A DNA stretch of 64,000 bases from Immersiella caudata (taxonomy: Eukaryota; Ascomycota; Sordariomycetes; Sordariales; Lasiosphaeriaceae), in the NCBI GenBank assembly GCA_030512335.1, contig JAULSU010000007.1:2976001-3040000 (forward strand), written 5' to 3'. How positions within the stretch are numbered: the first letter of the stretch is position 1; each line of letters opens with the position of its first letter. Below, piece by piece: positions 32,125 to 44,508 of this stretch. Both the position numbers and the translations under genes were made by a program. A model generated the notes under the pieces. The model had not been told where the DNA came from, did not search any database, and worked only from the letters and a program-made list of their open reading frames with translations.

Positions 32125-33056
32125 GGTAGTAACTGCAGATAGAGGTTCCAAAAGGCCAAAAAAGAATGTATATGTCAATCTATATCCAAAATGCGAAGGC
32201 GAAGGGACAGAGTCGCAGGGCAACAGAGTTTATCTGTCTGGTGGAGAGGGGTCTCGGTCTGGTTGGGACGCAGGTCAGACAACCAAGCCTAAAGCACGTG
32301 CTTGCCCAATCCTGCCCGACATTGAGCTGAGGCCTGGGCAGAATCGTGTTTCAGAATCGACCCCGCGGATCGTGATTCGCGGGATATTCCGAAGTGATGC
32401 CGGGGACCCTAACCCTGGATCTTGAAGACTCCGTCAGTTGAAGACAAAGACAACAACGTCAGTTTCAACGACAATAGACAAGACTACGAAAGAAAGACAG
32501 CTATCTGACAATACCATTGTATCCAGTAGTCTCCAGCTATTTTTCATTTTCCCCTGAGCTCCCGGAAGCACAATGAGGTGAAGCGGAGTGAGTCGCCGCG
32601 GAAAGAGCGGAAAGTCTGGCCGCTGTTCAGACTGAAGACTCGGACTCAAAAGTGCAGCAAATCAGCGGAGACCACACAGCACGACACAAGAGGAAAAAGT
32701 TACTCTCTTTGGTCTTACGGATCCCCGCCGGTCCGGCACTCTCGAGCTCGCCGAGTCCGCTTCATTCACCGGCTCTTGCTTCTTGAAAACTCGAATTTTC
32801 GTCTCTTCCAACTTCAGTTTCAACTCTCCATGTTCACCACCACACAATCCGTCGCAACACAGAAAGTTCCGAAGATTGTTCAAAATTTCTGACGAAAACG
32901 CGGTCACCACCTCAATCCTACCAGCCACACAACCTTCCGTCGCAACTTTCTACGAGAATTTCGTCCCATCTCGCCGACGACGCGCTTCTCCCCGGCTACC
33001 GCCTCCCGCAAAAACAAAACAGAAAAAACTCGGCCTCACGGAAAAAGAAAAAAAAA
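32125..33056. other. Divergent upstream region
   Basis: Between the start codons of the calmodulin-like gene and the acidic-tailed protein gene. No frame with a domain. An A-rich stretch directly precedes the ATG at 33057. Confidence 0.4.
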
Positions 33057-33899
33057 ATGAGCATCCAACTCTCCCCCTCCTCCGGCAACCTCCCCATCTC
33101 TTCCTCAGCCTACCTCCCTCCTCTCCCCTCTCCCGTCCTCGAAACCATCGAAACCCACTCTCCCTCCAAGCACCCTCCCGAATCCAAGATGGCTTCCGAC
33201 GGCAGTGCGTATCATCCTCTCCTTTCCCCTGCCGCAGATCAAAACTAATCTCGTACACGCAGAAATCATCGACTGGCCTGTCCTCCGCAAAAAAGTCTTC
33301 CGCAAAGGACCGTGGCTTCCCTCTAACAACTACATCACCCTCATCGCCTGCGACTTGGTCGACCAAGCTGTGAAGAAGTTGCCTCTCGAGAAGCTGTACC
33401 GGATGGTGTTGGCCGAGTGGTCCGATGTCAAGGCGAATAGACGCCCCGTGTTGGATGATAGGAAGGTGTTCTTCTATGAGATGGTGTTGGAGTATGTCGA
33501 GGGTATGTGGGAGCTTCCTTTCTCTTCTCCTGGTTCGTCGGGGTGAGGATACTGTGATTGGTGGGCAATGGGGTTATTTAGAGGCTGTGCTGATGAGATA
33601 CAGAGCTGCTTGCCGCCGAGGAGAAGAAGGAGGCCATGGACGTTGATCGCGAGGCGTATGTGAAGCAGTCGAGTACGGAGGAGTCGCGGTCGACTTGTGA
33701 GTTCTTTGGATCGTTGGGTTTGATGTTGATCCATGCTAATTGGAGGTTTTGTCAAGATTACAGCGACAGCGACAGCGACGACTCGCCGGTTTCTGAGATT
33801 GATTGGGAGATGATCGCGGCGGCGGCAGCGGCGGACGAAGACAAGACGGAGGAGGCCGTGAAGACGGAGGAGGGCGAAAAGGCGGAGGGTAGCGAATAG
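33057..33899 (+). CDS. Conserved-looking acidic-tailed protein, function unknown
   Basis: Four exons: 33057-33204, 33263-33502, 33604-33696, 33757-33899; 207 residues. Donors are GTGCGT, GTATGT and GTGAGT, and branch-like CTAAT elements precede two acceptors. All phases agree. The N-terminus is Ser/Pro-rich. The central part (about 50-130) looks folded: IIDWPVLRKKVFRKGPWLPSN is followed by ACDLVDQAVKKLPLEKLYRMVLAEW and a FFYEMVLEYVEG helix. The C-terminus is strongly acidic with a SDSDSDD run, an Ala stretch and Glu/Lys repeats, suggesting a nuclear or chaperone-like binding protein (inference only). I do not recognise the family. Confidence 0.7.
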
Positions 33900-34329
33900 A
33901 TTTCCGTTGGGGAGGATGGAGTTGGCCGTGTGCCTGCCATTGGGAGGGAGTCTCTGTTTGGAACGGCGCTTACAGTCGGCCCGGTGATCTCGCCATTGGA
34001 TCCGAAAACTGGGTAGTTCTCAGTCCAACCGGTCTGTTGGGTGTGGATCGAGATGTTGTAGCGGAAGCCTTGGGAGTTTGCTTGGTTGTTTGATACCATC
34101 AAAATGAACATGTCACGGTTCAGGGTGATACTCTTTCGTTGCAAGTCATCCTTGCAGAGATATTCATTGTGCGCTGATGATTCGGCCATCAGAATCTTGA
34201 GATTGGAGTGGTGTTTCTACGAGCTAGTCTAAGTATAATGTGAATCTATATTCGTGCTCTCAGTCGGGCGCCCAATGGCCCCGAATCAAAATGCCACACA
34301 CACACACAACCTTGAGTGAGAATCCCCAC
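33900..34329. other. Convergent 3' flanks with an antisense open frame
   Basis: Lies between the stop codons of the acidic-tailed gene and the ammonia-lyase. A 143-codon minus-strand frame with ATG (34189 to 33758) crosses it; see findings. Confidence 0.35.
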
Positions 34330-36606
34330 CTACTTAACCCAGAAACCAGAATCCTCCGTGAACTTCATGATACGGTCATGCAGCTCCCCACTCCTCACCG
34401 CCTCATAAATCTCGCTCGCCATGGTTCCGAGAATCTTCGTACGGGCCGCTAAGTCATTGTGCTTGCTTCCTGTGTTGTTGGCTCCGTGGCCATTGCTACC
34501 CGAGCCATTTGTTGTGGCTCCGTTGCTCTCCCCGTTGACCCCCACACCATTGCTGGCCCCCTTTGACTTCTGCCACTCAGAGGAGCGGAGCAGCAGAGGA
34601 GGGTGGTCGACGACCCCACGGTTGAGCGGCACCCGAAGATCCTTTCTCACGAACTCGTAAACGACCTTGGATGCTGGACTGAGAAATTCCGCCGTTGTTT
34701 GGCTCTTGAAGAGACTCTGTCGCGCCTCATGGTATTGAGAGTCCAGTTTCGACGCCGTCGTCTGCTGAAACTTGATCAAGTTCTCAAGACTTGGCGCGGC
34801 TTTCGGATTGAGAGCAGAGGCAAGGTTCTCCATAAACCCTCCCATTGCCTCCCTTGTCGCGGTCGTGGCCCGATCGGACGTATCGGCGTGGGAGAGTTCA
34901 TCCCATCGCTTCATCACTGCCTCTCCATAATCCGCGAGGACCTGGCGCTCTACCCCCGGGAAGCATCCCGATCCTACCCCAGTAATCATACCAATCATAT
35001 CTTGGCGGAACTGGACCTGCATGCAACGCAGGTCTAGCGCTTGGCAAAGGGCGCAGATATAGGTGGCAGCCATCAGGGACAGAACCTCGACTGCCTCGAG
35101 AGCATAGCGAGCTGCGGCAAGCGCCATGGAGTTGACTGACTGATTTGTCATCTCGGCAACTTGGACATGGGTGCTAATGGGACGAGCGAGATAGGCCAGC
35201 TCGGCCATGTAAGCAGCCATATTCACGTCGAAGCCCTTGAACGTGAAAGATTTGCTGGGCTCATCTGCGCTCAGATTCGGTGGGAGGCCTTTGTTGGTCA
35301 TGTTGTTGATGAGCTCTGAGCTCTGGGCAAACAGCAGTCGACCTAGGTTCTGTAAAGCCGTCATTGTCTTCTCCATTGCCGAGGTGATGGCCATGGCTTG
35401 GAAGTTGCCACCATGGTGAACGCGTCCCGACGCTACGTCGATCAGCGGGTTATCTGTGGTCGAGTTCACCTCCGTTGCCACTTGGCGGGTCGCGAGTAGA
35501 AGGTCTTCAAGTTGGGGACCAATGCACTGAGGCGCGGTGCGCAGGGCGTACCGGTCCTGGGCGAGACCAATGTGCTCTGGGCCGCGATCCGGTGACAACT
35601 TCGAGCCAGTGATGAATTTGAGAATGTTGCCCGCAGCCTCGGCCTGGCCAGCGTGGGGACGGATTGTTGAGATGAAGGGATGATAGTTGTGAGACGTGCC
35701 TGCAAGTGCCTCGGTTCCCATGGCCGTCAATAACTGGGTCAACAATGCCAGCTGGTTTGCCTGGTACATGACAATGCATGCAGCTGCGCAGCTTGGTGCC
35801 GTCCCGTTTGTGATTCCCAAGCCTTCTTTGGCTTGAAGCCGGACAGGTGTCAATCCTGCCTCCGAAAGGACCTGACTGGCAGGGAGGATCTTCTTCTCCT
35901 GCTGGCTACCCTTCCCAACTCTAATAAACACGTCCGGATTACCCTCAATGGCGCCGGCGATATAGGATAATGTCGACAAATCTCCCGAGGCGGAGATGCT
36001 GCCGCGAAGAGGCACAACGGGCGTCATGTCTTTGGCGAGAAGCTGCATGATCGTGTCGATGACGCTCACTCGAACTCCCGAGTGGCCTCGCATGAGTGAA
36101 TTGCAGCGGATCAACATGGCAGCCTTGACAATCGGGGTTGGCAGGGCATGACTGCGGAGCAAGTCATTCTCACGTCTTGGCTTGCCGTCTTTGTCGGTCT
36201 GCAGCAGGATGCCGACGTTGAGGTGCTGAATTGCTGCACTCTGAAGACGCTCAAAGTCGTCGGTGCGGGTGTCAGCACTTCCGCCAAAGCCGGTGTTGAC
36301 GCCATAGATGACACGACCATCTTTCAGTTCACTTTCGAGGAACTCGACGCTTCGGTTGACAAGGTCGAGGACCTCCGGCGCATCTGTGAGGCGTGCCGTT
36401 GTGCCGTAGCTGCAAATTGGACTCAGCGTTCGCTCGCGCAGTCAGATCCCAACAGTCCCTAGCACTGACCATGAAACGGCAACGACCTGGGCGATGGTGA
36501 GATCTTGGCCGTTCAACGACTGGACACCTTTTCCGGCGATGGCTGCTTGCAGTTCTGCCCACTCTCCGTAGACTGCCCGGGCGTAGGGGCTGCATGTACT
36601 GTGCAT
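34330..36606 (-). CDS. Phenylalanine/tyrosine ammonia-lyase
   Basis: Two exons, 36470-36606 and 34330-36409, 738 residues, the normal length for fungal PAL. The intron (GTCAGT donor, TTGCAG acceptor) joins VVAVS to CYGTTARLTD in phase. Residues 186-188 are the Ala-Ser-Gly that cyclises to the MIO cofactor, in GSISASGDLSTLSYIAGAI. Tyr81 in YGVNTGFGG is the conserved lid tyrosine, and Asn/Gln-rich helices (NMTNKGLPPN, TTDNPLID) complete the site. The enzyme removes ammonia from L-Phe (or L-Tyr) to give cinnamate or coumarate, in the cytosol. The selectivity pair is His108-Leu109 (AIQHLNVG), not the Phe-Leu of plant PAL. A Gly/Asn-rich insert near the C-terminus (GVGVNGESNGATTNGSGSNG region) is probably a flexible loop. 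Confidence 0.92.
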
Positions 36607-37458
36607 TTTTAGTATTCTGGGTCGAAAAAGCTGATGCAGTGTAGATCGGTGAGATGTGGAATGAAAGAGGATAGAGGGGCCGGAATGAAAGAAGGTGTGG
36701 CTTCTCAGTCGATAAAAAGATACCTCAAGTGATCATGAGATCGTGTGGCGGTGGAGAAACCTTAGTTCGCACCTTCCTTCAGGAATTGACGATGGAGTGA
36801 ATTCTGGAGGTTCTTTTGCAATCGGTGACCATTCACAGGGCAAAATTGTTTAGTGGGGAAGTAGCGGTGGCGTTTTTAGCGCGCACAAGCCGGCGTGCCA
36901 CGAAATCGGCCTACCATCCCAACTCCGGCAGCGACACCGCTTGATTCCAAACCCACATGCACCTCATCCCACGGCGCTGGACTTCCCGTCGTACAAGCTG
37001 CCCATCTTGGAAGGCCAAGGCGTCCGACGCCTCCAATGACGGGCTCAAACTCGCTTGTTACGAGCACTTTGTCCCCTGCAGGCGTTTTGACCATTTCATC
37101 TCGGGTTAGCAACTTTTCGCAGAGAAGGCCGCTACCGCCGAGCAGCTCGTGGCGGCGAGCACTGCATCCAATCCGACCCATAGCCGACTGCCGACTCTTG
37201 GTTATTGGTAGACGCCAATGCAGGGTGGAAGAGACGTGTGGATTAGGCAAGGAGATAACAAACGACTTAAGTCTATATAGCGCGTGGGGTATAAGGATGC
37301 TAATTAGGATATACAGTATGGACAAATCATTAAGACGGTCGTGACGTTTCATGGCGTTCCACCCCTCTGCCCCTTTCCCCAACATCCGGCACTCATCTCG
37401 CCCCTCCTGCTGCGTCTCCCACCCATCGATAACCTCAGCGACGCGGCGCAGCAACCAG
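36607..37458. other. Upstream of ammonia-lyase; no gene seen
   Basis: Promoter region of the lyase, then 3' flank of the 7-TM gene. A 202-codon minus frame (36876-37484) overlaps that gene's end and has no recognisable domain. Confidence 0.35.
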
Positions 37459-38424
37459 CTAGACCTGAGTGACGCTGATCTCATTCGAGCTCTTGGGTAA
37501 GCCCTGAGCTTCAGGTCCTGTTGTCAACCAGAGACCGCCCTCTTGCCTCTTGCCCAGCTTGTAGATCAACACAAAGACGAGAACCGAGAGGATGCGAGTG
37601 ATGATGGTATCCGCTACGAACCATGCAATGGGGTCCCAGTTATAGGCTCCACCGAGGAGACTGAAGACAATCCCCACCACGCTCCAAATAAACACGAGAA
37701 AGTTGACGCTGGCGATAGCGGCGATATAGTTGCCGACGGCCTTGTACGCACCGCCGGCGTCCCTCCGTGTGCCGTGACGCTCAATCCACGACGAGATGGT
37801 GTTGGCGAGCCCACCGATGACGAGAAGACCAATGATAGCAACCCCCATCGAGCCGTAGACGAGGATGCGCTCCTCACGCAACAAAAACGGGCCATTGCCG
37901 CGTGCAACTTGATAGATGACCATCAGGGCAAACCCCAGGAGGATGATCAGGACGGACAGGACGTCGATGAAAATTCGGTATGCCTTGCCCCCCTGCTGCT
38001 TCACAGCCATTTTGGTTCCGGTAATGAGTCTCGCGATGGATGACATCAAAACCGCGAGGGAGGTAGCATCCAAGAAGCTGCTCACGTATGAGAGACGCCA
38101 GTTATGGATCGAGTTCGATCGTCGATGTGACGCATGCGCGGCTAGCTGGGTTGCATTCACCGCCATGGAGAAAAGAAAGACACTAACGAGCAATCAGTGC
38201 CTACACAGAGTCATGGGAGAGAGGAACCGTGACACATACATGGCCGTGAGCGGAAGCGCAAACTTGAACCAGAGGAAGCCCTCTCGGACTGCCCCCGAGT
38301 GATGTTTCAAGTTGGCATTGCGGAGGACGAGCACTCCCAGCCCGGCGAGGGCGATGAAGGAGATTGCATTGGCGGCAACGACGACGCCTTCGTAGGCAAG
38401 AATGGAAGTATTGCGATACGACAT
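37459..38424 (-). CDS. Seven-transmembrane protein, unknown function
   Basis: Two exons, 38240-38424 and 37459-38182, 302 residues. The 57-nt intron has a GTATGT donor and a CTCGTTAG acceptor. Splicing in phase yields PLTAIVFLFSMAVNA, completing the second membrane helix. Seven hydrophobic segments are visible, at about 10-32, 50-75, 95-115, 130-155, 165-188, 205-235 and 245-270, followed by a short polar C-tail ending in EISVTQV. The N-terminus is short and presumably outside. The pattern resembles fungal orphan 7-TM proteins; no rhodopsin lysine, CFEM or Pth11-type domain is seen. A receptor role would be a guess. It is transcribed in the same direction as the ammonia-lyase. Confidence 0.75.
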
Positions 38425-40937
38425 GCCCGGTTGGTGGTTTTGCGGAAAAGTAAGGGTGTGTTGTTTGAGTCTGAATGCGTTGACACTAAACGGCTTGCAG
38501 ATGGGATGGTGGTGATAGTTCAGCTGCACAAACGATGCGGCAAAAGCGTCAAAGATATGCTCTCTGGAGATTCATTGGCCAACACATGGTGGTTTGATGT
38601 TCTGCCCAACCGCCAAGACAAGAGGGGCTGAGGCCCATCTTCAACTGGTCTAGGCAAAATCCTTCGACCCAAAAGCCAAGACCACACTCCAATAAAATTG
38701 AGAGGCCTCCGTCAATTCACAGGGCGGCCGACATCAAAATCCAACCCTACCCCGTCAACTGCGCTTCACAGCCACTGCCCAGGAGGAGCAACCCCTCGCA
38801 AAACCCACTGTTGACGGGCTGCAACGTGCCGACTTCCCATCTCGAGGTAGCAGCGGCCGACAGTCGCGACACTTTTCAACGGAGTCTTTTTGCGAAACCC
38901 TTGGTGCCACATCGATCATACCGTGCCGGTAACACAGCCATCGGTATACCATTCAATGTTGAAAGTTTCGAGTCCAGCAACTGGCCCAACCAAAAGCACA
39001 CAGCAACAGAGCCGTATCAGGTTTCACTTCCCGTACCCAAGCACGAGCGCTAGCGTTGGCGTGACGGGCAGAATGGGACGTGGACGAAAAAGACCCTTAC
39101 ATGGGCAATTTACCCGCCCAAGGCTGCGCAGTAGTGGTCAGGAGCTTCGCCTGCTCCTATTGAAACTTTGTTGACTTGATGGTTTGCCTCGTGAGAGCCC
39201 GGTCTCGTGAGGGTTCTTGGTGTTGAGGTGGCGAGACGAAGCCACTCTGTGCCGGCTCACTACCAAGACCTGCCATATACGGAAGCGAGCAAGTGAGGAG
39301 ATCTATGACGATCACCCTTTATGACGGCTTCACCGAAGATTCTCTTCTTCTGAATTTCCAGGCTGTGTAACAACGTCCAAGGTCCAGAAAGAAGCGGAGG
39401 TGATCGGTGCCGCGAACAGACAGGAAGCACGGGGACATGCCTCGCGGTCTCCGCTTTGATTCAAGGCACCACTTGGGATTGTGGCATTGCTCTGGAGTAG
39501 CATGTTGATGGCAGTACACCATGCGAGTGGACCTCTTGGTGCCGGCAGATGTCTCAGAGAGTCGATCGCCTGACAACCAGCACACAACACCCAGTTCTGC
39601 ATCATGAGAGGAAATTCGCCCACGTATCTCAGGGGCACAGCTGTCATAAACACACGGATGTGCTGTTCAAGGCCATGTCTACGTCGAATAGGGGCGGGGT
39701 TGCGAACTGACCTTCCCTCGTGATCAGCCATCACAGCTTTCATCACATTCATCTTGCTCCTCCCGGCTATGATGCCCAGCCACCGCGTGATACCGCAAAT
39801 CGGCTCGCTCAGACCAAAAACGCAAGTTCTGGTTTCTATCTACCGGCTGATCACGATACTGAAAGGCATCCATATCGCATGTATCACCTTCCCCTGAAGC
39901 ACTCACCGAAGGTGGCTGAGCAAGTTCCACGACTTCTTGATCAACATCATCCAGATAACCTCGCATGATGTCTTCAAGCATGGCATATCACCATCTCTTA
40001 TCAACTTTCCATCACCAATTACCGAAAAAGAGGGGAAAACACCGACGAAGAGCCAAACGAAGAGCCTCCACGGCAACCGATATCATCCCCCCCCCGACAC
40101 ACGCACCGACCTCTTTTTTTTTTTGTTTCCAACCTCCCACTCAATTTCTACAAAAGGAATCCCCTTAGTGGCCAGACCATACTTGCACAGCCCCCTTCCT
40201 CATGCAAATCTTGGCACCGCAGATGCAGGCGACGGAGTGGGTCCCTGGTTCCGGAAGTAGGTCCGGCTTCAGAAGGGCCGTAATCGGGGCAAGGACCGGG
40301 TGGGGACACTGCCTACCCTCAGGCAATATCAGACTCGTGTGATGGAGACTAGTTGCGAAGCGGAGAGTGCTACGGAGGGAGCAGTGCTCGTGAGATTGAT
40401 AGCGTGATTGATACGGTGGGGGAGATGTGATGTAAGGGAGGTTGCCGTGGGGGCTGGGTTAGAGTTTTCTCTCTTAGATTCCTGGGATGACCGTGAACGT
40501 AATTTGTGTTGAACAAGAGACCATCTAGGCCCTAACTCTCGTCGGTCATGGGAGGGATTTGATTGAGGTCGCCGGAAATCCGAGGCATATGACTGGAGCA
40601 GACTGTCGTGAAGAGGATATGAAGCTGAAATCCTGGGAATCATAACTTGCTGGCATCCTGTGGTGACCTGGCTGTTGGTGGAGCCATAAGCTGATTGCTC
40701 TGCTAATGAAGAAATGAAAAGTTTCGTTCGCTTGCCGTCTCGTTATCTGATTCCTGATTACAAACACCGCAGGTCTCTCTCACTTTGTCATTCCAGTCTC
40801 TCAACGAGTGAATCACCGCCCTCACAAACACCCAACATCAGACGAAACTTTCCCATCCCCGCCGCCTTCCCAACCCCACGTCACCACAAGCACCCAGCCA
40901 GACCATATCACTCACTTTTCCACCCCCCACTTTCAAC
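38425..40937. other. 2.5-kb region without a supportable gene
   Basis: Short frames on both strands only. Homopolymer stretches (C and T runs near 40085-40125). No domain, no consistent introns. Confidence 0.4.
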
Positions 40938-41128
40938 GGGCCCGTGGTGCAATGGTAACACAGTCAGGTTGGGCAAGGTTTGGTTGACTACGAATCTATT
41001 CCACCACATCTAGCAACCACCTATGTTCGAATCATATAACGGCAACTGATCTTTCACGACTTATCACGTTCTAAGAATTTTCCCACCACCCAACCTCGCA
41101 GACTCCGGTTCGATTCCGGACGGGTCCA
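40938..41128 (+). tRNA. Interrupted tRNA-like gene, isotype unresolved
   Basis: The 5' end GGGCCCG (40938-40944) pairs with CGGGTCC (41121-41127) over seven base pairs (one G-U), followed by discriminator A. An A box TGGTGCAATGG (40945-40955) and B box GGTTCGATTCC (41107-41117) are excellent; the T arm TCCGG/CCGGA is perfect. A run of six T at about 41149-41154 could end Pol III transcription. The A-B distance is about 150 nt, so roughly 115-120 nt of extra sequence lies between D and T arms. AGGTTGGG (40965-40972) can pair with CCCAACCT near 41088-41095. No standard anticodon arm could be drawn with confidence, so it is either a tRNA with a long intron or one broken by an insertion. Confidence 0.45.
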
Positions 41129-44100
41129 AAAAAAAGTTCCTCCTCTTCTTTTTTGTTCTGACATTTTAGGGTGGAGATGCTGGATTCGAGGGAGCGAAAT
41201 CCAGTGGTGTCCAAGTCGATGACAACGTCGACAGGTATGTGACAAACAACAGGGGCCTTGCTGCAGGAACAAGGACAAAGACGCCAGCCATTTCCACCAG
41301 GTCAGCTTCTTCTGAAAACCCTTCTAGACCAAAGCATTGGTATCACGACAAAGAACCATCAGTGTTTAATCAATCGGCAACCACAAACATGTTCATCACC
41401 ACAATCAAAAATGCGGCATCAACAATCAGAAGGAGAAAACTCCAAGCCAAAAGACTGCTTCAATGCCTCGCTCACTGTAGTCTGCACTGAGAGGCATGTG
41501 TGGAGGTAGGTCGTGACAGCATAGCCACATGGACAATCAGACTTCTCAATCGCAAGCCTCCAAACCAGATAAGTACCTGATACGACGCCATATTCCAGGG
41601 CAAGTAGGTAATCAAAGGCAGCTTGAAAATACTAGTAGATGAAAACGATCCTTTGAATGGAGAGTATGGGTGATCCCTTGGTTCGGGTATGCAGACCCCC
41701 CAGATTCGGAGATCCTCCCACAGGACACACTCGAAGGATAGATTGTCATTCTCCGTGGGTAGCTGCGTGTTTAAATTACGAAGCAGCTTCAAGCCTTGAG
41801 CTTTGCAAGTGCTGATGCCAAGATAGCCGCACCGACAGGCAGGCCTGGATGGGGATGACGAGCATACGGCTCGCGCGAGCGGGTAAGACGCTTGCGACTA
41901 AAAGGATGGTGGCTGGCTTGGCCAAGGTAAATCCGGGGTAGGAGCTTGGGGCAACGGAGAACAACCCGCGGAGAAGGAGCCGCGGAGAAAAGACCGCGGA
42001 GCCGAAGCGGAAACGCTCCCGTGATAACCGCAGGGGATGAAGTAGACGCGAGGCTCTGTATCAGGCGTGAGGATGCGCTCTTCCGGAGGTGCAGTTTCGT
42101 GTTGATGATCCGTGGCACCGATGATTACGCGCCCCCAAGCGCGCGAGAATGCCGCCACGTTGATCTGTATGCTGGGACGCATGCAGGCCCCGATGCACCT
42201 CGAAGATGGAGGGAGTGTGTGTGACCTGTCAAGGGAAGGATGTTGATCCTCCAAGAGTCCGGGGAGCGGGATCTTGGGGAGATTCTGGGGATCTATGTAC
42301 GACATGAGCCATCTCACATCTCTTCCTGGGTGCGTCCGGAAGTGCCGGATGACGGCTGATATCGCCCAGAATCCCGGGGCGGGAAAAGGGAAACCCAAGC
42401 ATGCGGCTCACCAGCACATGCACCTGGGTAGCGATTGTGCTTCCCCCAGCTCCTCTCGGCCTCTGGGTCTTGTTCCCGGGAGCGGTTCGAAGGACGGGAG
42501 TTAGCCTTTTTGGGGGTGACCAGTCCGTGCTGAAATCGCGGGATGCGGACGCAGGAACGGTCAGAAACGCCGCCGCCCAGACTACCTGATTCGGTCGGCA
42601 GGGCATCATCACGCGCTACTGCAGACGTCGGCTCTCGGTGCCACCAAGTTCTGGATTCTGCAGACTCTTCCTCCCGCCGGGCTTGCAGATGGTTACTGCC
42701 AGAGCCTTGCAAAAGAAGGGTCACATCACGTGGCAGCCCGCGCCGGTGACCGTGTCTCTGTTCTTTCGGCCGCATGAGCTCCGGACGGGGCACCGACGGG
42801 GAGTCGAGGTGAGGCTGCTGTGCTGCGAGCCGCAGCGACGCCGTGGATCGGGGCGCAGCATGGAAACGCAAAACACCTCTACTCAGCAGAGCGGGAGGGA
42901 GGTACGGAGCGGTCTTCTGTTTTATTTCTGCTTGTGCTGCTGTGTTCCGTGAACCATGAATCGTGACGGGTCGTTGGGTCAGATTCAGATTGGCGACGGG
43001 ATGGAGGATGATCGACATGGTCGCGACCCTGGATCGAGCTTAAGTGCGTGCATGACCGGCGACAGGGAAGAAATGGCCCAGCCGGACTCATATCGGTGCG
43101 GGTTCGCCTGAGTTCGGTGCTGGTCGCGCAGCGAGAAAGCGCGGCGGGCCGCGATCGGTCGGACATGCACTTTCTCTGCGTAGCTCCCGCGCAGAGTCAG
43201 GCTGGCCATTTCAGACCGCTGATGAGCCGAAGCACTGGGCGGTGGAGGCAGTCCGGCCTGGGGCCTGCGCGGGCGTCGACAGCATCGAGGACCCTGAAGC
43301 CACTGCAAATGTTCACGACCGAGCCAATGAAGACGGCGAGTTGCCCGCGGTGGAGGCTGTGGAGGCTGCGTCGGGAAGTGGACCGCGCCCAGCTCAGGCA
43401 GAGGCGATTGAGAAGCGATTAGTGCGTGGTCGAATCAGGAGGGGCGCACAGGGCATCGGACATCCAGAAAGGGGGATGCAACGATGACAAGCAATGAATT
43501 CCATGTCCGGGACACGGATAGGAGCCTTTTGCCATGCAGGCCTTTGCTGAGCTGACCTGACTTCATGCTCAGGAAAAAAAAAGGAGCAGCGCATCAGGTT
43601 GGTTCGTGGGCGGCACCGCTTTTGCTCAGCGTGGCTGCCCGCTGGCTGCGGTCTGCAGTTGCCAGGGCTGGGCGGTGGGTATTTTGGGGTGGATTTCTTG
43701 ACGCAGCGGACAACCGCCTGGGCAACTCTATCTGAACCACTTTCGACGGTGAGCAACCGCACGACGACGCCGGGTTACAAGCAAAGCTCGCGGCGACATA
43801 TCCCGCGCTTGTCGGTCGCTAGCGGGGTGCCCAGAGGGCTGGATGCCTTTTTCCTATGATGAACAGCTGCAGGTAATGAATATGCAATTTTTGGCGTCCA
43901 ATCTCGTGCCATGCCGCGGACCGAACGGGCGAAGCTGGATCCAGCAACCGGCCACCGCACTACGGAATACTATGCAGCTCCGACCAACACGCAGAGTCCG
44001 CCAGCCAGGTCCCCAGCCTGCGTCTCGGCATCAATTGTCCACTTGGTCGCACGCATTGTCCGTGGAAGGCCAGGCCCAAGTCCGGCATTCCTCCAACGCC

Positions 44101-44225
44101 TGGTCCGACAGCCGGGATCGCCCAGGGGGAAGGGGCGACCTGTCACGGTCGCTGCCACGACACACACTGCAAGCCAGCGTCCAAAATAGCCGGTGAGGCT
44201 GCGCTACTCTGGCTGACCCTCATCT
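41129..44225. other. 3.1-kb GC-rich region without a supportable gene
   Basis: Overlapping open frames on both strands, none with a domain. It contains three CCGCGGAG blocks spaced exactly 14 nt apart (starting 41966, 41980, 41994). The right end is the promoter of the melanin reductase. Confidence 0.4.
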
Positions 44226-44233
44226 CATATAAG
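44226..44233 (+). promoter_or_regulatory. TATA box of hydroxynaphthalene reductase gene
   Basis: CATATAAG about 275 nt before the ATG at 44509 (about 138 nt before the in-frame ATG at 44371). Confidence 0.5.
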
Positions 44234-44508
44234 ACCTCGCCCGGGCGCCTGCCACCCCTCGAAGACGATTGTTCTCGCCATCCATCCAGCAGAGACTCGT
44301 ACGTAGTCTCACCCCCCAGAAACCCCCCCAGTCACTCTTTTCCCAACGACTAAGCTTGCCAGCAGGATACATGAGGTTGTCGGATATCTTTCGCCGTTTC
44401 GTGTCTCACTTCTCCTCCAAAACCGCCCCCGTTGAGACAAAAGAAACCAAGCAACCGATTCCTTCCCTCTCGTCCGGCACGAGCTTAGGCAAACCGAAAA
44501 CCGACACG

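Noticed and set aside
36876..37484. 202-codon minus frame
   Set aside because: Overlaps the end of the 7-TM gene in another phase and has no recognisable domain.
40938..41128. Calling this a specific isotype (Arg or Pro)
   Set aside because: CTACGAA and TTCTAA-like loops occur in the middle part, but none sits in a stem that pairs properly, so no anticodon can be assigned.
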